Below, piece after piece: positions 40,101 to 52,100 of a stretch of 64,000 nt of DNA; the first letter of the stretch is position 1, and the number at the start of each line of letters is the position of its first letter. Made by a program: the position numbers and the translations under genes. The notes under the pieces are model-generated. The model searched no databases. It was given only the letters and a program-made list of their open reading frames with translations, and had not been told where the DNA came from. This stretch comes from Triops longicaudatus (lineage: Eukaryota > Arthropoda > Branchiopoda > Notostraca > Triopsidae). The stretch is taken from the NCBI GenBank assembly GCA_022885665.1, contig JAGQDJ010000007.1, forward strand, positions 372,001 to 436,000. The letters are read 5' to 3'.

Positions 40101-43100
40101 CCGCTAGGCCGCCCACTCTACCTCCAGCGCCTGTTCCTCTTCAGCCAGAGGTCGAAACCTCTTCTTCTCGGCCTCAGCCCATCACTGCTAGCCCTAGTCC
40201 ACAGCTCAGCACCGAACCCAACGTCCTCGTAACACAGGAGAGACCCTCCCCTGCACCCACTACCACAGCGAAGCCTGCCATGCCTCCCGCGCCTCAAACT
40301 CCCCGCCCGGAAACTGCCACGCAGCCTTCACCACCCGCCCCTACTGCCTCAGCCCCAACGCGTCCTTCCACGGAACCTGTCATTGCTGTGACAGAGAGCT
40401 CCTCCCCTGCTACTCCCCAGGGCCCACCCTCCACTCGTCCCACTATGCCTCCATCGGTAACCACGTTGCCTCCCGAGGCTGAAGTGGGTCAACCGTCGGT
40501 AGCTCCTATTGCTGGGTCACCCACTATGCCTGGCGGCTCGCTACCGACTATGGGAGTCGTAGCCGAGACCACAAGCCCTTCTCAGTCCACTCGGCCTACA
40601 CCGCCGCCCGCTTTGCCTCAAATCACCACCCACCAACCCCAAGTCCTCTTCCCGGGCGAAGCGCCTGTCAGACCTATGACGCACCCACCTTCGGTGCAAA
40701 CCCCTCCTACTGCGCCTGTGATAGTCGAGGGACCGGTAACTCAATCACCTTTCGTCCCGGAACGCCCGAATTCGGTGCGTCCCATCGGACCGGTCACTTG
40801 GCCTCCTCAAGTTCTATTCCCTTCTATGCCCCCACCTGTCACCACCTCTACCTTTGGTCCCCTTGCTACCTTACCTTCCCGTTTGGATTGCAGCGATTTT
40901 GTTTGCGGCATGAATGCATATTGCACCGTAGCCAACCATAACTTGGTGTGCATCTGTTATCCTGGGTACACGGGCGATCCTTCCGTGGGATGTCGACCTG
41001 GCAAGTAGTATTTCACTATTGTAGCACCGCACACAACCTTGCGGAGGACAAACCCACGAACTTAGAAAACACACACATAATTACGACACACCTGACACCC
41101 GCTGCTTATACGCTAAAAGCTTTTGTCTTATACGTTCACATACTTTTTGTTACACGGTTCATGTGTTGTTAACATCCATCAATAAAACGGGCAAACTAAC
41201 TCGATTTTTACAGAACTACAAGCCGGGAAGGGACAACCGACGCCATGTATTGGAATCACAGTTAACTTCTTACGCAGTACTTGGGTTAATCCGTGGGCAA
41301 TTTAAACGTAACAAATCAGTCAATAAACACAACCTGGTTAGCTTGTCAACAGGACAGTCAGTTACTAATTAACACCACAGGAATTTCGGACTGACGTACC
41401 GCGGGAGCCGAACCTAACTAAACAACGAAAACATTTTGTAAAAAAATGCCAAAGCAACGAGGACTTAACGGACTTCGAATTAACTGTCCGCCATCTGAAC
41501 TTAATCTTGAAACAGACGACGCGCAATACTCTAGTAAAGCTTGACGACTGGACCTTACGCTTAGCTTCAGAGGAAAAGTGTTTATTTCTTTTCGAGTTAC
41601 TAATTTTTTTGTGTTTTTGGTTGTCGTACAGTGCCTAAAGGCGAGTGCGTCGTTAACGATGACTGTTCCTACGATCGTATGTGCAACCGTCTGGAAGCTA
41701 CTTGCATTCCAGTGTGTCGGTTGGAAGTTTGCGGCCGTTACGCCTCCTGCAGAGCCGAAGATCACCGCGCCTGGTGTAGTTGCATTGAAGGATACACCGG
41801 AAACGCGAACATTGAGTGTACGCCAGGTAAAGAAATACGTTTCTACACCTTTTAACTTGTCACACATTTATAACGTTGTTAATCGATCATAGTACGCTAT
41901 TCTTGAGAACGGTTGTAATAAAGCTCTACTATACGTTAACCCAAAATTGTACATGATTTAGTTCCAGTAACCAGTCCTTCCATCGGTGGCTGCGCAACTA
42001 GTGGCGAATGCCCATCCAACCAGGCTTGCATCAACGGAAGATGTACTGATCCTTGCCGCTGCGGGACCGGAGCCGTCTGTCAAGTTATCAACCACTCTCC
42101 GGTTTGCGCCTGCCCCAGCAATCACCTCGGAGATCCGCTTGTTGAGTGCTATCGTAAGTAGAACTCTATTTTCAGTACCTCCAACCAGGGCCTAAAATAG
42201 TGTGTAGTAATACACACATTGTGTAGTAGCTTTTATAAAGTGTGTAGTAGCTTTTACGAAAGTGTGTAGTCTCCACGCCGCCCCAACTGTGAAGAAGGAA
42301 GGCGGAAGGCAGAGCCCCATCGCCTATATGTATTGGTGCAGCAAGGAGAGAAAGAGAGCCCGGTTTTCTCAAATTCCCTGTTTTGCACTTTTGCTTCCCC
42401 CAGCGTGTGTACTGTGAACTACACCCGCACGCGTATGTGCACAGCACTGAGCCACACACACATACACATACTTATTCATCGTCATTATTGGTGACTACAG
42501 TGACGAATTTCAGGTTCACAACGTGCATGTAATGATAAAAATTGTCCATTGCAGCGGAGAAGAAGAAACACTTTTCCTGGGTTTTTAGGAACCATCCTCC
42601 AGAGGTACAACTGGCTACGTTGCAGCTGTGAAGGCTGCAGTTTACCATTAGTGTGTAGTAGCTTTTTACCACTATTTTAGGCCCTGCCTCCAACATACAG
42701 ATAAAATGTTTTAAGATAATAATAATCCAACCTTCTCTATGCAGCGCACGTGGCTCGTGATCCTTGCGAACTCTGCGGCGAAAACGCGCTTTGTGAACTT
42801 GAAAATGGCAATCCTGTTTGCTTCTGCCCGAAGGGCATGACTGGCAACCCCTTCTCGAAATGCAGTACGTATCATAATTCTAATCGTGCAAAAGTACTTT
42901 CTAGATTCTTAAAATCTCGGGAAAACTTACAAAAAAAATAAATAAGAAAGAAAAGGGATAATAAAACTATAAATTACGGAAACTTGTCTCCAACTGGCAA
43001 TTGTGACATCTTACCGTTACCAATTAGTTCCTGACGGAGAACCTTGCAAGCCAAATCCATGCGGCCCCAACGCCGGTTGCCGAGAGAACAACGGCCGTCC

Positions 43101-46100
43101 TCAGTGCTTCTGTTTCCCAGAATACGAAGGTAATCCTCCCTCCGAGCCTTGCAGGCAACCCAGCAATCCCTGCGTACCTTACCCATGCGGTCCCAACACT
43201 CAATGCGCTTCCATTAACGGCATCGCGAAATGTACTTGCTTACCTGGATACGTAGAAAGCCCTAACACCATCCGAGGATGTCTGCCTATCACACAAGTGA
43301 TTACGTCTACTCGGCCTCCTGAACGTAAGTACCGTCTTTACGATATGCATGCCACAAGTTGTTGAATTTATTCAGTCTGAAACGAAGTTGCTTTAAACCA
43401 TAACTTTCATAGAACCCAATGTTGCTGAACTTTGCGCTCCTGGCCCTTGTGCTGCTACGGCCATCTGTACACCTGTGAGAGATCGAGAAGTGTGTACCTG
43501 CCCCGAAGGGTACGAGGGTGACGCGTACGTTGAGTGCCGACGCCAAGTACGCGATCCTTGTGTGCCGAATCCTTGCGGCACTAATACCCAGGTACTAAAC
43601 TTAATTTCGTTATGTGGAAAGTTTAATCAAGTAATGCATCCGTCGCATAATTTTCTTCTTGTGAAGACATTTTTTATGTTTTTTTTTTATTTTTGTTTTA
43701 TACGGTTGTCAAAATAAGTAATTTTTGAATGTTTAGTGTCAACGCGGACCAGGACAGAGCGCTGTCTGTACTTGTTTGCCAGGATTCCACGGTAACGCCA
43801 ACTCCATCCAAGGGTGCCGACCGGAATGCACGTCGTCTCGAGACTGCGCTCCCCAACTGGCTTGCATTGCGACCCGTTGCGTTGATCCTTGCCCAGGCAC
43901 ATGTGGTGACCACGCTACTTGCCACGTTTCGAACCACATTCCCACATGTACTTGCAATCCTGGGTACACCGGCAATGCATACATTGGTTGCTCGGTGCAA
44001 GCTGTTGTAGAGGAACGTCCCGATATTTCTACAGCTCGTCCTTCATGTACTCCTTCCCCCTGCGCTCCCAACGCCGTTTGCTCGCTGTCATCCAATGGTC
44101 CAGTTTGTACTTGCATCCGCGGTTATCAAGGTGACCCGTACAGAACGGGCTGTCGTCCTCAATGCGTCATCAACAGCGAATGCGCTAGCAACCTTGCTTG
44201 TGTAGCTAACCGTTGTGTTGATCCTTGTCCCGGTACCTGCGGCGACAATGCTGTCTGCACAGTTCGAAACCACTTCCCCACTTGCGCTTGTGCACAGGGC
44301 TACGAAGGTGACCCTTCACGCATTTGTACCCCCATCCGTGCGGAAGTCTCCACATCCAGACCAGTCGTCACCGACCCTTGCTCGCCAAGCCCATGCAACG
44401 GACCCTACGCAGAATGCCGCGTTGTCTCCGGACAAGCCGTGTGCTCTTGCCCTCCTGGTTACTTGGACAACCCTTGCCGACCTGAATGCTTGGTCAACAG
44501 TGATTGCCGTTCTGATCAAAGCTGCGTGGGCAAGCGCTGTATCGACCCATGTGCTGGAGTCTGCGGCCCGAACGCTAAGTGTATTGTACGGAACCATAGC
44601 CCCGTTTGTACCTGTCTGGACAACATGGTGGGCAACCCATTCGACGGCTGCCGTCAACCAGTTGGTAAGCACCTCAGCTTAAATTCACTTTCTAGGGTCT
44701 ATGACTAAGTTCATATTTCATTAATTCAGTCGTACCCGGGGAAGTCACAACCCTCGCTCCCGTGAGACCTTGTTCACCATCTCCTTGCGGCTCTGGCGCC
44801 ATCTGTACCGCCCAAGGCAACTTGGCCTCTTGCTCGTGCCCTCCCAACCTCCAAGGCGACCCGTATATTGCTTGCCGACCGGAATGCGTAGTAAATCCAG
44901 GTATCATCGAGAGTCTTCACAATAAAAATGGTTGTACTTGTCAACTCACACTCACAATTTTCCTTGCATAGACTGTCCCACCGAAAAAGTGTGTAACCGA
45001 AACCGTTGTGTCGACCCGTGTCCCGGTTTGTGTGGATTGAACGCCGAGTGCCGAGTGATCAACCGTAATCCAGTTTGGTAAGTCAGGAAATATAAAGAGG
45101 GAGGAGCAATACTTTATTCGCATTACATATTCTTCAGCTCCTGCATTACTGGGTACACTGGCGATCCCACGGCGGCCTGCCAACCTATAAAGATCGTAAC
45201 GGACCGACCGCCAGTAGAAGCTTCGGTAGCGCCTTGTGATCCTTCGCCCTGCGGACCTTACAGTGTTTGCCGAGAAATGGGAGAAATGGCCAAGTGCAGC
45301 TGCCAGTCCGGATATTTGGGTATTCCTCCCAACTGTCGACCGGAGTGTATTACCAACTCACAGTAAGTTCGAGATTTCGCTAGGTTTAAAGGCAACACTG
45401 GTACAATGACTTTATTCGAAGGTGTTCTGGCGCCTTAGCTTGCATTGGACAAAAATGCAAAGATCCTTGTCCTGGCGTGTGTGGAGTGGACGCTCTTTGC
45501 GAGGTAAGACAACACAACCCGATCTGTGTTTGTCCTAGGGACATGACCGGAGATCCCTTCACCCGTTGCGTACCCAAACAACCCGTTGTAACCGAAACCG
45601 ACCGTCCCCCCCAGCCTACTAACCCATGCTTCCCTAACTCACCCTGCGGCCCCAATTCCCAATGCCAAGTCGTCAACAACCAAGCCAAATGCAGCTGCCA
45701 AGCGGGAATGACCGGCTCACCACCGTACTGTCGTCCGGAATGTCTGATCCATTCGGATTGTGCGGCAACATTAGCCTGTATCAACCAGAAATGTGTCAGT
45801 CCTTGCGACGGTTCTTGCGGCTTGAACAGCGAATGTCGCGTCATCAACCACAGTCCAGTTTGCTCCTGCAAAGCGGGCTTTACGGGTGACCCGTTCCAAG
45901 GCTGCCGTCAACCAGTGGTGGAAGAAGTGACCCAACCCCCCAGGCCATCCGATCCATGCCGTCCGTCGCCTTGCGGCCCCAATACGCTGTGTGAAACACG
46001 TAATGGCTTCGCCGTGTGTCAGTGTGCTCCTGGATACTTTGGCAATGCTAACCAAGGTTGCAAACCTGAATGTGTCCTCAACAGCGACTGCGGCTCTACC

Positions 46101-49100
46101 CAAGTGTGCCGCAACCAAAAATGTATCGACCCTTGCCCAGGTTTATGCGGCCGCAATGCGGTGTGTCAAGTCAGTAACCACGTCGCATCTTGTACTTGCC
46201 AACCAGGATTAACCGGCAATCCGATGGACAACTGCGGTCCAATTCGTATTCCGGATATTTCGACACCACAACCACCGGTAGCGCCATCTAGTGAAGAACA
46301 ATGCAGACCATGCACTCCTTCTCCATGCGGGCCGAACAGCGAATGTCGTGAACAGAACTGTAACGCCGCGTGCTACTGCCGCAGCGGATACAGAGGAGTA
46401 CCACCAGTATGCCAATATTTTATGTGGATCGTAGAATTACTCATTAATAATTATTATAACTTTTTTAGTTTTGTCGACCGGAATGTACCACGAGCGCGGA
46501 ATGCTCTTTGCAGCTAGCTTGCATCAACCAGAAATGCAAAGATCCTTGTACCACCGGCGTTTGTGGACGTGGCGCGATTTGTACTGTTGTAAACCACAAC
46601 CCAATTTGCAGCTGTCCCGAACTCTACAGCGGTGATCCGCTGGACAATTGCGTTCGTCGAGAAGATGTCAAAGTAGAACCCGTGCCCGAACCGGAAAATC
46701 CCTGCGTACCAAGTCCTTGCGGACCTAATTCTGTTTGTCAAGTCGTCAACGGAAATCCACGCTGCGATTGCGTAGAAGGTATGGTCAGCCGGCCACCCAA
46801 TTGCCGCCCCGAGTGTATCACCAGCCAAGAGTGTCCTTCGGACAAGGCTTGCCTTAATCAACGCTGTAAAGATCCTTGCGCTGGAGCGTGTGGCACCAAC
46901 GCTGTATGCCGAGTCATCAACCACAACGCCATCTGCTCGTGTGTGGACGGCTATCAAGGCAACGCATTCGTGGGGTGTGAGAAGATCGTTATAGCAACAG
47001 GTAAGTCTCAATTCACAGAATTATATTAGCTAACATTTAGAAATAATTTCAAGAAAACTTTCGCAATAAGTGAAGTTCATTTCTGTTTACGCAGTGATTG
47101 TTAGTGGAGTGTAAATAAAAATACGTGCTTGATTTTTTAATTATTTACTTTATCTATTAATACATTTTTGCGTTTGCATAGTACCAACACTAGTGGAAGT
47201 TGGAAAACCTCGTCCTTGTGATCCTTCGCCGTGTGGCACCAACGCCCTCTGCAGGGAACAGAACTTTGCGGCTGCTTGCTACTGTCCTGAGAACTATATT
47301 GGCGATCCTTCCTCCAGTTGCAGACCTGAATGTTCCGTTAATAGCGACTGCCCACGAGACCGTAGCTGCGTCAAGAACCGTTGTGTGGATCCTTGCCCTG
47401 GATCATGCAGTCAGAACGCTGATTGCCGCGTTGCATCACACTTGCCCATCTGCACGTGCCGAGCAGGGTATACCGGCGATCCCTACGGAGACGCTTGTCG
47501 CCCTATCCCTGTTCTCACCACCACAAAACCTCAAGTACCAGTCAATCCTTGCGAGCCTTCTCCTTGCGGCCCTAACAGCGTTTGCCGCCCAGTGGGAGAC
47601 CGCGCAGCTTGTAGTTGTCAACCAGGTTATCTCGGTTCCGCTCCTAACTGCAGACCAGAATGTATTTCCAACAACGAGTGTGAACTTACCAAATCTTGCA
47701 AACTGGACATTCAGAAATGCGTCAATCCTTGCGAAGGACTCTGTGGCCCTGGTGCCGAATGTATCGTCCGCAATCACATGGCCGTTTGCCGCTGCCGTGA
47801 AGGGTATCAAGGCGATCCATTTGACAAATGCACACAACCAGTGGTAGTCGAAACCTCCACCTCCAGGCCCCAAGTCCCTGTCAATCCTTGCGTACCCACT
47901 CCTTGTGGCCCGAACTCCATTTGCCAAGTTTCCAACAACAGAGCTGTTTGTTCATGCCAAGAAGGAATGATGGGCGTGGCTCCTGAATGTAGACCTGAAT
48001 GCGTCACCAATGACGATTGCAGTCCCGCGCAGGCTTGTATCAACCGTAAGTGTAAAGATCCGTGCGCCGGAGTATGCGGTACCAACGCCGATTGCCGAGT
48101 TTTGAACCACAACCCCATTTGTCACTGCAAAGCTGGTTACGAAGGAAATGCCTTTGAAGGATGTCGACCCATAGAGATCGTTACGCAACCCAGTGTCGTC
48201 GAACCTGTTCCATCTCGACCTTGCGACCCGTCGCCTTGCGGTACCAACGCCCTGTGCAGGGAACAAAACAAGGCAGCAGCATGCTATTGTCCTGAAAACT
48301 ACATCGGCGATCCGTACGCTAGTTGCCGACCGGAATGCTCTGTTAACAGCGATTGTCCTCGAGACCGTAGTTGCGTCAAGAACCGTTGCGTGGATCCATG
48401 TCCTGGATCGTGTGCGGAAAACGCGGAATGCCGCGTTTCGGCCCACTTGCCCATCTGCAGCTGCAGATCCGGTTACACTGGCGATCCTTATGGCGTGTCT
48501 TGTCGTCCACTTCCTGTTGTCACCAGCCCAAAACCTGAAGTTCCAGTCAATCCTTGCGAACCTTCACCTTGCGGTCCTAACAGCGTTTGCCGCCCTGTGG
48601 GTGATCGTGCTGCTTGTAGCTGTCAGCCCGGCTACCTTGGTTCCTCACCTAATTGCCGACCAGAATGTATATCCAACAACGAATGCGATGCCACTAAATC
48701 TTGCAAGCTCGATGTCCAGAAATGTGTCAATCCTTGTGAAGGTCTTTGTGGCCCGGGCGCAGAATGTATTGTTCGGAATCATTTAGCTATCTGCCGTTGC
48801 CGTGACGGTTACCAAGGCGATCCATTCGTCAGATGTACCGAACCTGTTGTAGCAGAAACCTCCACTATAAGGCCACAGACTCCGGCAAATCCTTGTGTTC
48901 CTAGCCCTTGTGGCCCTAATTCCGTTTGCCAAGTTTCCAACAACAGAGCAGCTTGTTCTTGTCAAGCAGGAATGATCGGCGTAGCTCCAGAATGTCGACC
49001 GGAATGTATTAGCAACGACGATTGCCGACCGGCCGAAGCTTGCGTAAACAACAAGTGTAAAGATCCCTGCGCTAGTGTGTGTGGTGCTAATGCCGATTGT

Positions 49101-52100
49101 CGAGTCGTTAACCATAACCCTGTCTGCCACTGCAAAGCTGGATATGAAGGCAACGCATTCCAAGGCTGTCAACCTATCGCAGTTGTTACAGGTAAGATTT
49201 TCAACTTTACTTCTTATAATTGCGTTTGTGGTTAATCTTACGTTCATTGTTGAACAGAGCCCGTCATTGCCGAACCCGTGCGCCCGTGCGATCCTTCACC
49301 ATGTGGTACTAATGCCCTCTGCAGAGAACAGAACAATGCAGCAGCTTGCTACTGTCCCGAAAACTACATCGGCGACCCATATTCGGCATGCCGACCGGAA
49401 TGTTCTGTTAACAGCGACTGTCCTCGTGACCGTAGTTGCGTCAAGAACCGTTGCGTTGATCCTTGCCCTGGATCTTGCGCGGAAAACGCCGATTGTCGCG
49501 TATTAGCCCACTTACCAATTTGCAGCTGCAGATCTGGTTACACCGGCGATCCTTATGACGTCTCGTGTCGTCCAATCCCTGTTGTCGCCAGCCCAAGACC
49601 CGAAGTCTCAGTAAATCCTTGCGAACCTTCACCTTGCGGTCCTAACAGCGTTTGCCGCCCAGTTGGAGATCGCGCGGCTTGTAGCTGTCAACCCGGCTAT
49701 CTGGGCAACGCCCCTGACTGCAGACCAGAATGCATTTCCAACAATGAGTGTGACGCCAGTAAATCTTGCAAACTTGATATCCAGAAATGCGTCAGTCCTT
49801 GCGAAGGGCTCTGCGGTCCGGGTGCCGAATGTATCGTTCGCAATCATTTAGCTATCTGCCGTTGCCGTGACGGTTACCAAGGCGATCCATTCGTTAGGTG
49901 TACCGAACCTGTTGTAGCAGAAACCTCCACCACAAGACCACAACCTCCGGCAAATCCTTGTGTTCCCAGTCCTTGCGGCCCTAATTCAATTTGCCAAGTT
50001 TCCAACAACAGAGCAGCTTGTTCTTGCCAAGCAGGAATGATTGGCGTAGCTCCAGAATGTCGACCTGAATGTATTAGCAACGACGATTGCCGACCGGCCG
50101 AAGCTTGCGTTAACAACAAGTGTAAAGATCCTTGTGCTGGTGTGTGTGGCGCCAACGCTGATTGTCGAGTAGTTAATCATAACCCTGTTTGCCACTGCAA
50201 AGCTGGATATGAAGGCAACGCATTCCAAGGCTGTCAACCTATCGCAGTTGTTACAGGTAAGATTTTCAACTTTACTTCTTATAATTCACTAATGGTTAAT
50301 ATCTTACGTTAACGGTTGAACAGAGCCTGTCATTGCCGAACCTGTACGTCCTTGTGATCCTTCACCATGCGGTACTAATGCCCTCTGCAGAGAACAGAAT
50401 AAGGCAGCGGCTTGTTACTGTCCCGAAAACTACGTCGGCGATCCTTACTCCAGTTGCAGACCCGAATGTTCCGTTAACAGCGATTGCCCACGCGACCGTA
50501 GCTGCGTCAAGAACCGTTGCGTGGATCCATGTCCTGGATCTTGCGCGGAGAACGCTGACTGTCGCGTATCGGCTCACTTACCTATCTGCAGCTGCAGATC
50601 GGGTTACACCGGCGATCCTTATGACGTCTCGTGTCGTCCAATCCCTGTTGTCACCAGCCCAAGACCCGAAGTTCCAGTCAATCCTTGCGAACCTTCACCC
50701 TGCGGCCCTAACAGCGTTTGCCGCCCTGTGGGTGATCGCGCAGCGTGCAGTTGCCAACCCGGCTACCTGGGCAACGCTCCTGACTGCAGACCGGAATGTA
50801 TTTCCAACAACGAGTGTGACGCCACTAAATCTTGCAAGCTCGATATCCAAAAATGCGTCAATCCTTGCGAAGGACTCTGCGGTCTGGGTGCTGAATGTGT
50901 TGTCCGCAATCACTTAGCTATCTGCCGCTGCCGTGACGGTTACCAAGGCGATCCTTTCGAGAGGTGTACTCAGCCTGTTGTGGTAGAAACTTCCACTTTC
51001 AGGCCAGAAGTCCCTGTCAATCCTTGCGTCCCGAATCCTTGCGGCCCGAACTCCGTTTGCCAAGATTCTAACAACAGAGCGGCTTGCTCATGCCAAGCTG
51101 GAATGATTGGCGTTGCTCCAGAATGCCGACCTGAATGTGTTACCAATGACGATTGTCGGCCAGCAGAAGCATGTGTAAACAACAAATGTAAAGATCCTTG
51201 CGCTGGTGTGTGCGGCGTCAACTCGGATTGTCGCGTCGTCAACCACAACCCCGTCTGCCACTGCAAGGCTGGTTACGAAGGGAACGCTTTCCAAGGCTGT
51301 CAACCCATACGCGTCGTCACTGGTAAAACCTTACGATTTGTGTCCTATTTTTGCGACACATTCCTAATTGCGTACTTTTTTTACTGAATAGAACCTGTAA
51401 TTGCCGAGCCAGCTCGTCCATGCGAGCCTTCACCTTGTGGAACCAACGCCCTTTGCAGGGAACAGAACAAAGCAGCGGCCTGCTACTGTCCAGAGAACTA
51501 CATCGGTGATCCGTACTCCAGTTGCCGACCGGAATGTTCCGTCAACAGCGACTGCCCTCGTGACCGTAGCTGTGTTAAGAATCGTTGCATTGATCCCTGC
51601 CCTGGTTCCTGTGCCGAAAACGCCGAGTGCCGCGTATCGTCACATTTGCCTATTTGCACATGCAAAGAGGGATTCAGCGGAGACCCTTATGGAGTATCTT
51701 GCCGCCCTATTGCTCCACTTATAAGTATGTCGAAATTTTCTCTTTTATTCCATATTGCCAAGCTAGTTCTTTCTTAATTAAATTTTGTCATTCATTTAAA
51801 AATTCTCCTTCCTAGGCGTCACCACCGAAACACCAGCCAATCCTTGTGATCCTTCACCTTGCGGCCCTAACAGCGTCTGTCGCCCTGTCGGAGATCGCGC
51901 AGCTTGCAGTTGTCAACCCGGCTACCTTGGTAGCGCGCCTAATTGCCGACCTGAATGTATATCCAACAACGAATGCGATCCAACGAAATCTTGCAAACTA
52001 GACATCCAAAAATGTATCAACCCATGCGAGGGACTGTGCGGCCCTGGCGCGGAATGTGTTGTCCGTAATCATTTGGCTATCTGCCGCTGTCGCGAAGGCT

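Noticed and set aside
41006..41008. TAG read as the true end of a separate Pro/Thr/Ser-EGF gene
   Set aside because: The GC donor just upstream joins in frame to exon 40, and everything after it continues the same EGF-DPY protein to a ZP domain and membrane anchor. It is kept only as a possible alternative end.
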